The notes under the pieces: generated by a model
Told to the model about the DNA's origin: nothing
Seen by the model: only the letters and a program-made list of their open reading frames with translations
The model's database searches: none
From: Planctomycetota bacterium
GTDB taxonomy: Bacteria > Planctomycetota > UBA1135
Length of the DNA: 64,000 nt
Assembly (NCBI GenBank): GCA_008501825.1
Contig: QQUA01000006.1
Span: 372,001 to 436,000, forward strand
Reading direction: 5' to 3'
Made by a program: the position numbers and the translations under genes
Part shown: piece after piece, positions 8,982 through 19,315 of the stretch
Layout of the letters: each line of letters begins with the position of its first letter
Numbering within the stretch: the first letter of the stretch is position 1

Positions 8982-9248
8982 GAGAAACTCCGTGAAATGA
9001 TGGAGTTCGATGTTGGGCAGATCACGGATAGGGGGAGACCGTTACTGCATGAGTGATTGAATAGATGTAATGGAAATGAGATCGGTGAACAAGAATGAAA
9101 ATCCGAGAAAGATGAAAAGTTTTCGGAAGATCCAGCGAATTTTGTGTTCGCTGAGACTGGTTATCGGGTTAACTTTCTGGCGGAAATTTTCTTGCCTTGG
9201 AAGAGAGAAGAATCCATGCATTTGAATCCAGCTTAGTTCATCATTTCT

Positions 9249-10658
9249 CTACGCAAGCAACCCCCGCACTACGTGGCCATGTACGTCGGTCAGGCGGTAC
9301 CGCCGTCCCTGGTGTTTATAGGTCAACCGCTCGTGGTCGATGCCTAATAGGTGCAGGATGGTGGCATGCAAGTCGTGAACGTGGACCGGGTCGGCGGTGA
9401 TGTTGTATCCGAATTCGTCGGTTTCGCCATACACTGTTCCCGGCCGGATGCCGCCGCCGGCCATCCACATGCTGAAGCAGCGCGGATGGTGATCGCGGCC
9501 GTAGTTGTTGTTCGTTAGCTTGCCTTGGGAATAGTTAGTGCGGCCGAACTCTCCTCCCCAAACGACCAAGGTGTCCTCGAGTAAACCGCGGCGCTCGAGG
9601 TCGAGCACCAAAGCAGCGGAAGCCTGATCGGTTTCCCGACATTGTTGCCGAATCCCCGCCGGCAGATCGCCGTGCTGATCCCAGCCCTGGTGAAAGAGTT
9701 GTACGAAGCGCACGCCGCGTTCGGTCAAGCGCCGGGCGAGGAGGCAGTGGGCGGCAAAGGTCCCCGGCTTGCGAGCATCCGGACCATAAAGGTCAAAGGT
9801 TTCCTCGGGCTCGTCCGAAAGGTCGGTTACCTCCGGCACGGAAGCCTGCATTCGGAACGCCATCTCGTACTGGGCCATCCGGCTGCTGATCTCCGGGTCA
9901 AGTTCGCGTTCGGTTTGCAATTGGTGCAGCTTCGACAAAGTGTCGAGCATCTCGCGACGAGTTTCGCGGGAGATGCCGTCGGGATTGTTGAGGTAAAGCA
10001 CCGCGTCCTTCTCTGCCCGCAATTGCACTCCCTGGTACCGCGAGGCAAGAAAGCCCGCACCCCAAAGCCGGGCATAGAGCGGCTGCCCTCCCTTGTTCTT
10101 CGTCACCATGACCACAAACGCCGGCAAATTTTCGTTCATGCTGCCGAGGCCGTAGTCGAGCCAAGCACCAATCGAAGGACGGCCAGCGATCTGCGAACCA
10201 GTCTGGAAGAAAGTAACCGCCGGATCGTGGTTGATGGCGTGGGTGACCATGGATCGCACGATGCAAAGCTTGTCGACGATCTTGGCCGTATGAGGTAGCA
10301 ACTCGCTGACCCAAGCGCCACATTCGCCATGTTGTTCGAATTTGAACTGAGCGCCGGCCAGCGGCAGACTCGCCTGGTTGCCCGACATGCCGGTCAAGCG
10401 CTGACCGCGGCGGACGAAGTCAGGGAGCTCCTCGCCGTTTTTCTCGTTAAGCAGCGGCTTGTAGTCGAAGGTTTCAAGTTGTGAAGGACCGCCGCTTTGA
10501 AACAGATAAATCACTCGCTTGGCTTTGGCCGCATGGTGAGGCGCAGTTAGGACCTCGCCGCCCAAGCGATTCAGCGCCAAGGCTCCGAGGGAGAGCGACG
10601 AACGCTGAAGGAACGCCCGGCGAGTTAGGTCAGGGAATCGATCGATCGGGGTGCTCAT
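9249..10658 (-). CDS. DUF1501 domain-containing protein, Tat-exported
   Basis: DUF1501 proteins are sulfatase/alkaline-phosphatase-fold proteins of unknown activity, expanded in Planctomycetes and nearly always encoded beside DUF1549/DUF1553 proteins, as here. The 469-residue protein opens with a twin-arginine signal ([18 protein letters not shown]). The expected motifs follow: [16 protein letters not shown] near the N-terminus, GWDQHGDLP in the middle, then [15 protein letters not shown] and [17 protein letters not shown] towards the end. The length is normal. It starts 19 bases after the DUF1553 gene and is almost certainly co-transcribed with it. Location should be periplasmic. The function of the pair is unknown; breakdown of complex polymers is often suggested. 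Confidence 0.9.
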   Translation of the reverse strand: MSTPIDRFPDLTRRAFLQRSSLSLGALALNRLGGEVLTAPHHAAKAKRVIYLFQSGGPSQLETFDYKPLLNEKNGEELPDFVRRGQRLTGMSGNQASLPLAGAQFKFEQHGECGAWVSELLPHTAKIVDKLCIVRSMVTHAINHDPAVTFFQTGSQIAGRPSIGAWLDYGLGSMNENLPAFVVMVTKNKGGQPLYARLWGAGFLASRYQGVQLRAEKDAVLYLNNPDGISRETRREMLDTLSKLHQLQTERELDPEISSRMAQYEMAFRMQASVPEVTDLSDEPEETFDLYGPDARKPGTFAAHCLLARRLTERGVRFVQLFHQGWDQHGDLPAGIRQQCRETDQASAALVLDLERRGLLEDTLVVWGGEFGRTNYSQGKLTNNNYGRDHHPRCFSMWMAGGGIRPGTVYGETDEFGYNITADPVHVHDLHATILHLLGIDHERLTYKHQGRRYRLTDVHGHVVRGLLA

Positions 10659-10677
10659 TCGGTGGGGTTCCTGGCGC

Positions 10678-13600
10678 TCACCTCGCCGTCACGGCTGCAT
10701 CGCAGTTCAAGATGGTGGAGCAGACGACCGTGTAGGCGGCCAAGGTGGCTTGGTCCATTTCTTTGGCGATCTCGCTTTCGCCAATGGCGAGCAGCCGCTG
10801 CGCTTCAGCTTCGTCCTGGCGAAAACGGGCGAGTTGGCTGTCGAGAAGGCTATGGAGGGCGGTGGACTCCGCCGACGTCGGTTGCCGTGAGGTCAAACGC
10901 TGAAAGGCGGATTCAATCCGTTTCTCCGGAGAGGCGTGCTCCTTCAGTACGCGTGTCGCGAGCACCCGTGCCGCCTCGACAAATTGCGGATCGTTGAGCA
11001 ACACCAGCGCTTGGAGCGGGGTGTTGGTCACCTGACGCCGGGCGACGCACACATCGCGTTTGGCGGCGTCAAAGATCATCATCGACGGCGGAGGTGAAGT
11101 GCGCTTCCAAAAGGTGTAGAGACTACGGCGATAAAGTCCTTCGCCTTGGCTGGGCTGGTAAACCTTGCCGCTCTTTTCCTTCCACAACCCAGGAGGTTGA
11201 TATGGCTTGACGCTGGGACCGCCGACCTTTTCCACCAGCAGGCCACTTACATGCAGCGCGTGGTCCCGTAACATTTCCGCCGACAACCGGAAGCTAGGGC
11301 CGCGGGCAAGTGCAGCGTTCTCAGGGTCGGAGACTCGACCCGGCGCCTTGGACGAGCTTTGCCGGAAAGTTGCACTGAGGACCAGACGCTTCATCATCGC
11401 CTTGATGTCCCAACCTGATTCGACGAACTCAAAGGCAAGGAAGTCCAATAACTTGGGGTGCGACGGTGCAGTTCCCTGACTGCCGAAGTTTTCGAGGGTC
11501 GGCACCAGGCCGCGGCCGAAGACCAGATGCCAAAGCCGGTTCACCGCCACCCGTGCGGTCAGTGGATGGTCTTTCTGGGTCAACCAACGGGCGAGGCCGA
11601 GGCGATTGCGAGGCGCGTCGGCCGGAAAGGGCGGAAGGGAGGCCGGGGTTCCAGCTTCGACTGGAGTCGTCCGCTGTTCATAAGAACCGCGAGCGAGAAC
11701 GAAAGTCTGGCGGATTTCGGCGCGCTCCTCCATCGCCATGATTTCGGGAATGGAGTTCTCCAGTTCTGCGAGCGCTTTGTAATGGTTGGCAAGTTCGGTG
11801 CGGTGAGCCAAACTCAACTCGTCAACCTTGGCGAAATAATAATCGCGGAATTGTTCGCGAGTCGGCGGCGCGGCGCCAGGCTGCCAGAGTTCGGCGACTT
11901 CAATGGCGCTTAGCTCCCGGTCGAAAATTTGAAACTCGTCGACGGCACCGCCTTTCAAGCCGTTATCCCGGAAGCGCTGGCCGATGGTCAACGGGTGGTC
12001 GTAACGGATGTGTTTATAAAGCTGGTCTCGGACCACCGTGGTCGCCGCCGGCTTGCCGTCCTGATAGATCCGAAGTCCTGCGGCTCGGCTCGAACCGTCG
12101 TAGGTCATCACAAGGTGCACCCAGCGATCGAGCGGCAGCGGCTCGACGGTTCGAATCCGGATCGCATTCCCCGGCCAGAAGTGAATCAGCGAGGCGCTGG
12201 GGCGGCCGTCTTCGAGCAGCATTTGGTAGCCTTGACTTCCAGCGTCCGTCCAGGCTTTGGATCGATGGAAGACCACAGCACGGGGCAGCTTCGCCGAAAC
12301 GCGCAACCAGAGGGCGATGGAAAAGGCGTCCGTTCGTTGGAACGCGCCGAGGGGAAAGCTGAGATTGTCTTCGCCGTCCAGCAACACCCCTTGGCCTTGC
12401 ACGCCGTCGACGATCTTGGGGCCGTCAAAGGAATTCGCACGTTGTTCCTTGTTCTCGGGAGCAACCTGATTGGCAAGGCCGAGGTCGAAGTCATCCAGGG
12501 TGTAGTAGGCGATCCGGCCGTGAATGGCGATTTTTGGCTTGGTTGCCAGCCATTGCTCAAAATCAGCCGTCCTTGCGGCCACCGTCGCTTCAAGGCTTTG
12601 GCGCGTTTCGAGGATCTTCTCCCGCAACTCATTGAGTTGCCGATCTTGGGCTTCGCTCGATAAACGAAGGGTCGGAGTCGGTACTGCCGGAGTGAAGTGT
12701 GAATAGAGCCCGCTCTCGTCGATCTTGTCGAAGAAGGCGGCCAACCGATAAAAGTCGGATTGCTTGATGGGATCGAATTTATGGTCGTGGCATTGGGCGC
12801 AGTTTAGAGTCAGCCCGAGGAAGGCCGTCCCTGCGGTTTCGGTGCGGTCGGCGACGTATTCGACCCGGAACTCCTCTTCGACGCTGCCGCCTTCGTTGGT
12901 TTGCCGATGCAATCGATTGAACGCGGTAGCCAGCCGTTGATCCCGAGTCGGATTCGGCAACAGATCGCCGGCGAGCTGCCAGGTGAGAAAGTCGTCGTAA
13001 GGAAGGTTGTCGTTAAACGCCCGAATGACCCAGTCGCGATAGGGCCAAACTCTGCGGTCGGCGTCGGCTTGATAGCCATAGGTGTCGGCGTAACGCGCGA
13101 CGTCGAGCCAATCTTGAGCCATGCGTTCTCCAAATCTCGGCGAGGCGAGCAATCGATCGACGCAGCGCTCAAAGGCGTCGGGGCGGGAGTCGGCGACGAA
13201 CTCCGCCAACTCCTCGGGCGTCGGGCTGATCCCCGTAAGCGCGAAGGAGGTGCGTCGCAGCCACGTAGCCCGGTCAGCGGGCGGAGCCGGTTTCTTGCCG
13301 TCACGTTCAAGGCTGGCCCAGACGAAGCGGTCGAGGGGATCAAGAATCCGGGATTCGTCGGCGACGGTCGGGGTTGGGACTCGACGAGGCGGTAAAAAGG
13401 CCCAATGTTGGGTGTATTCAGCTCCTTGCTCAATCCACCGCTCCAGCAGAGCGATCTCCTCGGCAGAAACGGTGAGGTTCGAGCTTTGTGGTGGCATGCG
13501 GTCACGGATGTCGTGTTCGCGCAGCCGAATCAGGAGTTCGCTTTCTTCCGGCTTGCCCGGGTGAATCGCCCGGTAGCCGCCGAGGTCGCGGGTCGCTCCA

Positions 13601-13779
13601 GCGAAGGTGTCGAGGCGTAACTTCGCCTTGCGGCTTTTCTCATCGGGACCGTGGCAGGCAAAGCAGCGGTCCGAGAGGATCGGCCGAATTTGCCGGCTGA
13701 AGTCGACCGTGTCGGTGCCTTGGGCCACCGCGTGAGCGGCGGCCGCGCCCAGCAGGCAGGCGAGAAGAAAACGAGACAT
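10678..13779 (-). CDS. PSCyt1-DUF1549-LamG-DUF1553 protein (planctomycete cytochrome C domain)
   Basis: A 1033-residue exported protein with a hallmark planctomycete architecture. After a signal peptide (1-20) comes a c-type heme motif CFACH (39-43) in a PSCyt1 domain, with a MPPQ motif near residue 95. DUF1549 covers about 145-370 and contains [15 protein letters not shown] and the family hallmark [13 protein letters not shown] LamG/concanavalin-like domain (about 425-635, with a [12 protein letters not shown] ending) is inserted before DUF1553 (about 735-1000, with [20 protein letters not shown]). Heme attachment would place it in the periplasm. It is the first gene of an apparent operon with the DUF1501 gene. 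The LamG insertion suggests carbohydrate binding. The reaction is not known. Confidence 0.92.
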   Translation of the reverse strand: MSRFLLACLLGAAAAHAVAQGTDTVDFSRQIRPILSDRCFACHGPDEKSRKAKLRLDTFAGATRDLGGYRAIHPGKPEESELLIRLREHDIRDRMPPQSSNLTVSAEEIALLERWIEQGAEYTQHWAFLPPRRVPTPTVADESRILDPLDRFVWASLERDGKKPAPPADRATWLRRTSFALTGISPTPEELAEFVADSRPDAFERCVDRLLASPRFGERMAQDWLDVARYADTYGYQADADRRVWPYRDWVIRAFNDNLPYDDFLTWQLAGDLLPNPTRDQRLATAFNRLHRQTNEGGSVEEEFRVEYVADRTETAGTAFLGLTLNCAQCHDHKFDPIKQSDFYRLAAFFDKIDESGLYSHFTPAVPTPTLRLSSEAQDRQLNELREKILETRQSLEATVAARTADFEQWLATKPKIAIHGRIAYYTLDDFDLGLANQVAPENKEQRANSFDGPKIVDGVQGQGVLLDGEDNLSFPLGAFQRTDAFSIALWLRVSAKLPRAVVFHRSKAWTDAGSQGYQMLLEDGRPSASLIHFWPGNAIRIRTVEPLPLDRWVHLVMTYDGSSRAAGLRIYQDGKPAATTVVRDQLYKHIRYDHPLTIGQRFRDNGLKGGAVDEFQIFDRELSAIEVAELWQPGAAPPTREQFRDYYFAKVDELSLAHRTELANHYKALAELENSIPEIMAMEERAEIRQTFVLARGSYEQRTTPVEAGTPASLPPFPADAPRNRLGLARWLTQKDHPLTARVAVNRLWHLVFGRGLVPTLENFGSQGTAPSHPKLLDFLAFEFVESGWDIKAMMKRLVLSATFRQSSSKAPGRVSDPENAALARGPSFRLSAEMLRDHALHVSGLLVEKVGGPSVKPYQPPGLWKEKSGKVYQPSQGEGLYRRSLYTFWKRTSPPPSMMIFDAAKRDVCVARRQVTNTPLQALVLLNDPQFVEAARVLATRVLKEHASPEKRIESAFQRLTSRQPTSAESTALHSLLDSQLARFRQDEAEAQRLLAIGESEIAKEMDQATLAAYTVVCSTILNCDAAVTAR

Positions 13780-13905
13780 GGTGTTTGCACTCTAACGGCT
13801 GATGCTAATTGCCGCAGGGTCGGGTTGCCCGCGGGGCGCGGCCGATTCGCTGTGATCGGACTTCATGCTCATTTATTCACCAAAAAGAAAGGGGGAGGTT
13901 CCGCA

Positions 13906-14565
13906 CTACTTCCAGAATTGCCACCAAGCCTTGGATTTGACTGGTGGTTCCGGGTTTGTTTTGACCTTGGCAGTGCCGACCACGTTGACGGCCCCACACT
14001 TGCACGTCATTTTCAACTGACGGTTTTCAACGGATCCCCGCGACCGAATATCCCGGCCGCACTCAGAGCAAGTTCCAACTACTTGTCTCTTGCGCTTGGT
14101 TTGAACCATAGTTTGCTGTGGAAGAGATGGTTCAGGGGTGGGCGTAAATGTGGCCTCAACTCCATCCGGACGCGTAAAAATTACGGTCGGGCTCGAATCT
14201 CGCCAACAGAATCCGACAAATGCCTCAGCTCCATCGCTCCCAACGCCTTCCCCAAAGATGCGCATGATGCCGATCACGATGCTATGTCCCACGTAACGGT
14301 CCTTCATGTGCAGAGCCTGAAATAAGTCATCAGGATCTACAGTCCCAGCCCCAAGCCTATAGATCTCCGTGCTCGAATTGGCTTCCAACACGCTTGGCCA
14401 GAATTGAGGCATATTTGAATTTAGCGCTTGCAGAGTGACTGATTCGTCGATCCCTTTATAGAGGCTGAGCGGGAACATGATGAAACCGCACTCTACGGAG
14501 CGCGGATCAACCTGGATCCGCGGTTCTGTATCAGACATCGCACGGGTGGGGTGTTTTTTTGTCAT
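13906..14565 (-). CDS. Hypothetical protein with C-terminal zinc ribbon and WWQFW tail
   Basis: Not recognised as a named family. From the ATG at 14565 (MTKKHPTRAM) it has about 219 residues; starts at 14538 or 14679 are also possible. The first 130 residues form an alpha/beta domain. Near the C-terminus a CSEC pair and a CKC pair about 20 residues later look like a zinc ribbon. The protein ends SKAWWQFWK, an aromatic tail found at the end of unrelated bacterial proteins. There is no signal peptide or membrane helix, so a cytoplasmic location is likely. It stands alone, divergent from the antiporter gene, and its use of TCC, CCA and ATC codons differs somewhat from its neighbours. Confidence 0.55.
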   Translation of the reverse strand: MTKKHPTRAMSDTEPRIQVDPRSVECGFIMFPLSLYKGIDESVTLQALNSNMPQFWPSVLEANSSTEIYRLGAGTVDPDDLFQALHMKDRYVGHSIVIGIMRIFGEGVGSDGAEAFVGFCWRDSSPTVIFTRPDGVEATFTPTPEPSLPQQTMVQTKRKRQVVGTCSECGRDIRSRGSVENRQLKMTCKCGAVNVVGTAKVKTNPEPPVKSKAWWQFWK

Positions 14566-14797
14566 CGATTGGGAGTTTTTTCGCCAGGACGGATTTAAAT
14601 TATTCTGGTCACCACCCGACCAATGTACGGTAGCCTCCGGACTTGGGGTATGGAACTCTCGCAGAGAATCAGGTGACAAGAAGGAAGGAAAAGGTCCACC
14701 GGAGATTGAGCCGCGGAGGACAAGTTGACCACTCTGCCAGGATTTCCCAACAACGGTAGGGGTCGTTGCACCAGTATTGAGTTATGCTCTGCGCATC

Positions 14798-16453
14798 ATG
14801 GGGATTTGGACGGTCCTCCTTGACGTCATTGTGCTCCTTGGAGCCGGAGCTCTCGCGGGTGCACTTTTTGAGGCCGCGCGCCAGAGTGCGATCGTCGGAT
14901 ACATCATCGCTGGGGCGGTTCTGGGGCCCAACGTTCTTCATCTGATCCAAAGTAATGAGGAGGTTCTTGCGATTTCAGAACTTGGCGTCGCCCTTCTTCT
15001 ATTTGTCATCGGTCTCGAATTTTCCTGGAGCCGCCTTCGACGGATGGGATGGACCGCACTCGGGAGCGGGATCGCCCAAGTCGGTTTGTCCGCGACCATC
15101 GGCGCAGGATTGTCCGCGCTGTTCGGAGTCAGCTTTGGGGCTGCGTTTTGCCTCGGCGCGATCATTGCGCTGAGCAGTACCGCCTGCGTGTTAAGGGTGC
15201 TCGCTTCCCGCGGCGAAATCGAAAGCGTCCACGGAGAGCGTTGTCTGGGGGTCTTATTGGTGCAGGACATGGCGGTGGTCCCACTCGTCCTCATCGTGAC
15301 CGTCTTTGCGGATAGTGGTTCGCCTCAAGAGATCGCGTTGGACGTTCTCCGAACCGTCGGAATTGGCGCAGGCCTCGTGCTCGCCTTGCTCCTTATATTC
15401 CGTTTCTTCGTCCCTCGACTCCTGTCTATTCGGGCGGTCTATTCCAATCGAGAGCTTCCTTTGTTATTTGCGGTGGTCTCTGGCTTGGGCTCGACGATCG
15501 CCGCGCATGAAGCCGGCGTTTCGCCGGCGTTGGGGGCGTTCGTAGCCGGAATGGTCCTCGCCGAATCACCCTTCGCGTTCCAGGTTCATGCGGAGGTCTC
15601 GGGGCTCAAGACCTTGCTCTTGACTTTGTTCTTCACCGCAATGGGCATGCTGATCGACCCGCTTTGGATCGCCAACCATGCCCTGGAGGTCGGTGGCTTT
15701 GTGCTGGCCGTGGTTTTGGGAAAGACAGCGATCACTTGGCTGGCGCTTCGATTGTTCCGTACCCGAGGGCAGACGGCATTGGCAACCGGAATCGCGTTGG
15801 CTCAGATCGGTGAGTTCTCCTTCGTTCTGGCCAGCTTGGCGCGAGGAAGCCTGTTCGGAGATTCGACCTTTCTTCTTGTCGTCTCGGGAGTCGTGCTCAC
15901 CATGGCTTGTACGCCTTACTTAGTCGCGGCGGCTCCGAGAATCGCGGCGCGTTTTGGGTGGAATGGGCTGCGCCAGCCAGATGAAGTGGAGGAAGAGGAC
16001 GCCGTCGGCATCGTCGTCGGCTTTGGTCCCGCGGGCCGCGCCGCATCCGAGAGGCTCGCCGAGCACGGTTGCAGGGTAGTGGTCGTCGATTTGAATCCGG
16101 CGTCGGTGCAAGACGCCCATAGGCTCGGTTATGCCGCAGTCACGGGCGACGCCCGCTACGAGGAAGTGCTCGACTACGCAGGACTCAAAAGAGCCATCTT
16201 TGTCGTCGTGACGGTGCCCGGGACGGAAGCTGCTCTAGAGATCGTTCGGTCTGTCCGGCGACGGGCTCCGTCGACTTGGCTGCTCGTTCGTGCGCGCTTT
16301 CATCGGGCTTTGGCCGAACTTCAATCCGCGGGAGCTCATGTGGTGGTGGATGAGGAGCATGAGATCGGTCGCCGGATTGCTGAGGCCTATCAAGAACAGT
16401 TGATGGTGGCGAGCACGAAGCCGACCTCAACCCTTGGCCGGGCGCCGGTGTGA
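14798..16453 (+). CDS. Kef-type cation/proton antiporter (CPA2) with TrkA-N domain
   Basis: Predicted inner-membrane monovalent cation:proton antiporter of 551 aa. About twelve hydrophobic segments cover residues 1-380. Family signatures are clear: VGYIIAGAVLGPN in helix 2, LGVALLLFVIGLEFSW, ALSSTACVLRVLASRGE, and GVSPALGAFVAGMVLAESPF. The C-terminal domain (about 395-535) is a Rossmann TrkA-N module with GFGPAGRAASERL and an acidic strand end VVVDLNP, so NAD(H) or a nucleotide probably gates transport. The ATG at 14798 starts just before the first helix and is preferred over an in-frame TTG at 14777. The final 27 bases overlap the convergent HPF-like gene. Kef relatives export K+ during electrophile stress, but no ancillary KefF or KefG gene is nearby. 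Confidence 0.88.
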   Translation: MGIWTVLLDVIVLLGAGALAGALFEAARQSAIVGYIIAGAVLGPNVLHLIQSNEEVLAISELGVALLLFVIGLEFSWSRLRRMGWTALGSGIAQVGLSATIGAGLSALFGVSFGAAFCLGAIIALSSTACVLRVLASRGEIESVHGERCLGVLLVQDMAVVPLVLIVTVFADSGSPQEIALDVLRTVGIGAGLVLALLLIFRFFVPRLLSIRAVYSNRELPLLFAVVSGLGSTIAAHEAGVSPALGAFVAGMVLAESPFAFQVHAEVSGLKTLLLTLFFTAMGMLIDPLWIANHALEVGGFVLAVVLGKTAITWLALRLFRTRGQTALATGIALAQIGEFSFVLASLARGSLFGDSTFLLVVSGVVLTMACTPYLVAAAPRIAARFGWNGLRQPDEVEEEDAVGIVVGFGPAGRAASERLAEHGCRVVVVDLNPASVQDAHRLGYAAVTGDARYEEVLDYAGLKRAIFVVVTVPGTEAALEIVRSVRRRAPSTWLLVRARFHRALAELQSAGAHVVVDEEHEIGRRIAEAYQEQLMVASTKPTSTLGRAPV

Positions 16454-16756
16454 AGTGCGCTTGCGCTCTAGGCGTTTGCGTACCGAGCGACGCAGTCTCC
16501 TCAGGACCGTGGTGACCTGGTAGACGTTCGGTTCGGAGTTCGCTGTCACAGCGACGGTGGCGCCTCGTCCCATCCGAGCCGTGGCCACGCAGAGCAAGTC
16601 CTCGCCCTTGCGGGGACCATTTTGGTCGGTGAGCGAAAGGCGCACCTCGGATAAGCGGTTAGCGTAGGGAGCGAGGATGGCCCGGACGCGTTCGAGGAGC
16701 TCGGTTCGAGTCGAGGTGCCGAACCCGGGGTGTTCGCAGTGGATCTTGATCTTCAT
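16427..16756 (-). CDS. Small HPF/RaiA-like domain protein
   Basis: A 109-residue basic cytoplasmic protein. The first 75 residues resemble the beta-alpha-beta-beta-beta-alpha pattern of ribosome hibernation factors. A short N-terminal strand (MKIKIHCEHPGF) is followed by a helix (RTELLERVRAIL), then SEVRLSLTDQNGPRKGEDLLC. The last echoes the family's V.L.D.NGP.GG.D..C motif. The C-terminus is a strongly basic helix and tail (RLRRSVRKRLERKRTSHRR). HPF proteins silence ribosomes in stationary phase, but this one is divergent and may have another RNA-related or stress role. Its 3' end overlaps the antiporter gene antisense by 27 bases. A possible ribosome-binding site AAGGAA lies upstream. Confidence 0.6.
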   Translation of the reverse strand: MKIKIHCEHPGFGTSTRTELLERVRAILAPYANRLSEVRLSLTDQNGPRKGEDLLCVATARMGRGATVAVTANSEPNVYQVTTVLRRLRRSVRKRLERKRTSHRRPAKG

Positions 16757-16843
16757 GATTTCGTCGATTTCCTTAAGAAGTAGTCACAAGAGTATTTTCG
16801 GATTTGGAGGGCGGTTCTTTCATGAATTTTTTAAAGACTAATT

Positions 16844-16858
16844 ATTGATGAAATCAAT
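16844..16858 (-). terminator. AT-rich hairpin downstream of the sulfatase gene
   Basis: ATTGAT and ATCAAT flank a three-base loop. On the minus strand the hairpin is followed by AATTAGTCTTTAAAAAATT. It lies just past the end of the sulfatase gene and may stop its transcript. The stem is weak, so this is tentative. Confidence 0.3.
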
Positions 16859-16879
16859 GAATGGCTCTGGCCGTCCGGC

Positions 16880-18277
16880 CTATCCCTCCGATTGGGCTTT
16901 TTCTTCGCGGCGTCCCACCGGCCTTACGCCTTGTCCAGCATCTCCGGTGACCGCGTCGCCCAGATCTTTGCGAGCGGAAGTTGCCAGGGCTTGCAATCGT
17001 TGAACGACTTCCGGGCGAGTCTGGGCCAAGTTTTCGGTTTCGCCAGGATCGTCGGCAACGTGATACAGCAAAGGAAGGCCTTTGTCCGGCGCCCATTCCG
17101 GGCGGAACAAGTGCAATTTCCAGGGGCCGCTTCGGATCGCTTGCAGGCGGTCGTCGCGGTAATAAAAAAACGGCCGGTCCGGATCCGGTCCGCCTTCAGT
17201 TCCCATGAGCCAGGGCCAAACGTTGTCCCCGTCTATCTTCGGTTCCCGGGGGATGTCGACCCCGGCTAAAGCACAGAAAGTAGGAACTAAATCCAAAGCC
17301 GAAATCGCTTGTCGCCGAACAGTTCCTGCCGGTAGAGTTCCCGGCCATTGCAACACTCCCGGAACCCGCATTCCTCCTTCCCAAGTGGAGTTTTTACGGC
17401 CGCGCAAGATGCCGGCCGAAGACGGCCGCCAGGGGCCGTTGTCGGAACTGAAGCAGACCAGAGTGTTTTCCCGGATTCCGAGTTCGTCCAAAGTCTTCAG
17501 CAGGCGTCCGACCGAGTGATCGATCTCTTCGATCACGTCGCCGTACAAGCCATCTTTGGAGTGGCCGCGAAAAGCTTCGGAAGCGTGAATCGGCCGGTGG
17601 GGCATGACGTGAGCCAGATACAGAAAGAATGGTTGTTTGGAAGAGCGCTTGATGAAGGCGATGGCCTCGTCGGTGAATCGTTGGGTTAACAAGGACTGGT
17701 CCGGGCCGCTTTCCAATACAGTTTCATTCCGATAAAGAGGAAGAGGTGGGGCCTGAAAGTTCAAATGTTTGTAGTGATGGCGATCCATGTCATTGGAATA
17801 GGGGACGCCGAAAAATTCGTCAAAGCCCTGAGCCAAGGGCATGAATTCAGGAAAGTGCCCCAAGTGCCATTTGCCGACGCAGGCGCTGCGATAACCGGCG
17901 GTGGCCAAGCGTTCGGCCAAAGTTTTTTCTTGCGGATGCAAGCCGTGTTTGGAGTAAGGAAATAAAACCCGGTGGGCCAAACTCAATCGCTTGGGATAAC
18001 ATCCGGTTAAAAGGGCCGCTCGGGAAGGAGTGCAAACCGGGCCCGCCATATAAAAGTCGGTCAACTTGACTCCCTGAGCGGCCATTTGGTCCAAATGAGG
18101 GGTTCGAATGGCCGGAGCGCCATAGCAGCTCAAATCGCCGTAGCCTTGGTCGTCGGTCAAAATGACAATGAAGTTCGGCTTGGTTTCCGGTTCAGCCTCA
18201 GCGGATTGGGGAGGTTGCGCAGCCCAACTCGAGCAAGCTAAACAGAGGAAGACGACTAGGTTTGCGATGATCGCCAC
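16880..18277 (-). CDS. Secreted type I sulfatase
   Basis: A 465-residue arylsulfatase-family enzyme predicted to cleave sulfate esters from extracellular polysaccharides or lipids. A signal peptide (1-20, ending SSWAA) precedes the metal-site aspartates in [12 protein letters not shown] (Asp42, Asp43). The sulfatase signature [12 protein letters not shown] follows, with Cys82 to be converted to formylglycine by a maturase not present in this window. Further family motifs are GKWHLG, SDNGPW and [16 protein letters not shown]. Length is normal for an N-acetylgalactosamine-6-sulfatase-like enzyme, but the substrate cannot be read from sequence. Sulfatases are strongly expanded in Planctomycetes. 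The C-terminus is short and charged, without a sorting domain. It appears to be a single-gene unit. Confidence 0.92.
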   Translation of the reverse strand: MAIIANLVVFLCLACSSWAAQPPQSAEAEPETKPNFIVILTDDQGYGDLSCYGAPAIRTPHLDQMAAQGVKLTDFYMAGPVCTPSRAALLTGCYPKRLSLAHRVLFPYSKHGLHPQEKTLAERLATAGYRSACVGKWHLGHFPEFMPLAQGFDEFFGVPYSNDMDRHHYKHLNFQAPPLPLYRNETVLESGPDQSLLTQRFTDEAIAFIKRSSKQPFFLYLAHVMPHRPIHASEAFRGHSKDGLYGDVIEEIDHSVGRLLKTLDELGIRENTLVCFSSDNGPWRPSSAGILRGRKNSTWEGGMRVPGVLQWPGTLPAGTVRRQAISALDLVPTFCALAGVDIPREPKIDGDNVWPWLMGTEGGPDPDRPFFYYRDDRLQAIRSGPWKLHLFRPEWAPDKGLPLLYHVADDPGETENLAQTRPEVVQRLQALATSARKDLGDAVTGDAGQGVRPVGRREEKAQSEG

Positions 18278-18327
18278 GGCTTCATTGTGCCAAGCGACGC
18301 GGGATGATCCGGCATGAAAAATGGAAA

Positions 18328-18351
18328 GGAGGCGCCCCCCCAGGTGCCTCC
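18328..18351 (-). terminator. Rho-independent terminator of the SOUL gene
   Basis: A 9-base stem (GGAGGCACC pairing with GCGCCTCC plus a wobble position on the minus strand) closes a 6-base loop and is followed by TTTCCATTTTT. It sits about 45 bases after the SOUL-family stop codon. Confidence 0.6.
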
Positions 18352-18397
18352 TCCCCCAAAATAGCTCGACGATTTCCAGTCGCCGTTGGTGCCGGTC

Positions 18398-19228
18398 TCA
18401 AAAGCTCAGTACGCGCTGAACCGGCAGTTGGATTTCAAAAAAACGAGCTTCTTCCGGGACCCAAGGGCTGTTGTATTCCATCAAGCGCCAATCTCCGCTT
18501 TGACGCCATTGACTTTGGTTTTGTAACCAAGCTCGCATGCGGCTTTTGGCTTGTTGCCAGCGTTCCGGGCTGGGATAGCCTCGGTGCCCAATGCTCAAAC
18601 AAGTGGTCGCGGCCACGTCTACGACCTCCACCTCTTTTTGCTGACCGGTCGGGCCGAGATTGGGAGTTCGGTAGAGGAAAGCCATGGTCGAGCTTCCGGC
18701 TTTGTAATCCATTTGAACCGGCGCCGTCATCGCAATGTCGTTGCTCTCGATGTGCCGGAACAGTTTCCAGAAACCGCGGTTGCTGCCGGAAGGAATGGCG
18801 GTTTTCGCCATCCGGTAGGCGGGATATTGGAGCAGCATCAATTCCCCGACCGGGGTGATGCCGGGAAAGCCCTCCGGCGTTTCCGATTCGGATTGGAGTT
18901 CGAAGCGCAAATCCCCTTGCAGGCGATCCAACTCGGTCAAAACCGATCGGAAGTTGCCCGTTTCGAGCTTCATGGCGTCGGCCAAAGCCCCGATGCGGGA
19001 GGCGGCTTCCGACCGAGGCAACCGAGCCTCCACCGTCGACGCCATAAAAGCCAGGCGAGTTGTCATCGCCGCTCGGTTGAAATCCCCTTGCATGGCGCGG
19101 CGTTGTTGCCCGAGCCACTGGGCAACGGCCCGGCGCTGCTGGTGGATTCTCTGCAGGCGGGCCTCAGGGGTTGCCGCGGCAGGGTCGCCGCCGGTCATGG
19201 GTAGGGCCAAGAGAAGGAGGGCGAGCAT
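18398..19228 (-). CDS. SOUL-family heme-binding protein, exported
   Basis: A 276-residue protein with a short hydrophobic N-terminal segment (MLALLLLALPMTGGDP), probably a signal peptide. The next 100 residues are helical and rich in Arg and Gln. The C-terminal 170 residues match the SOUL/HEBP fold, with YPAYRMAKTAIPSGSNRGFW followed by the family's IAMTAPVQMDYKAG strand, then MAFLYRTPN. SOUL proteins bind heme or other hydrophobic ligands; in bacteria their role is not settled. The ATG at 19228 is used because it begins the signal peptide; the frame stays open upstream but runs across the divergent promoter. A GAAGAG ribosome-binding site precedes it. The neighbour on the other side is the NACHT cassette, apparently unrelated. 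Confidence 0.78.
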   Translation of the reverse strand: MLALLLLALPMTGGDPAAATPEARLQRIHQQRRAVAQWLGQQRRAMQGDFNRAAMTTRLAFMASTVEARLPRSEAASRIGALADAMKLETGNFRSVLTELDRLQGDLRFELQSESETPEGFPGITPVGELMLLQYPAYRMAKTAIPSGSNRGFWKLFRHIESNDIAMTAPVQMDYKAGSSTMAFLYRTPNLGPTGQQKEVEVVDVAATTCLSIGHRGYPSPERWQQAKSRMRAWLQNQSQWRQSGDWRLMEYNSPWVPEEARFFEIQLPVQRVLSF

Positions 19229-19315
19229 GCTAATCTCTTCGGAGGGAATCTTAAAAAGTTCAAAAAATTTTATAGACATTTGCTTTCTGTGGCAGCTTTT
19301 GAAGGTCTCGCCATA
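19229..19315. promoter_or_regulatory. A/T-rich divergent promoter region
   Basis: This short region separates the SOUL gene from the three-gene NACHT cassette. It is markedly A/T-rich around 19250-19280 (AAAAAGTTCAAAAAATTTTATAGA). TATAGA on the plus strand and TATAAA on the minus strand are possible -10 elements, but no well-spaced -35 partner is obvious. Confidence 0.35.

Noticed and set aside
11929..12663. 244-codon plus-strand frame inside the DUF1553 gene
   Set aside because: It lies wholly within a multi-domain gene with clear family motifs on the minus strand.
13651..14325. 224-codon plus-strand frame
   Set aside because: It overlaps the ends of two minus-strand genes and has no ribosome-binding site or recognisable motif.
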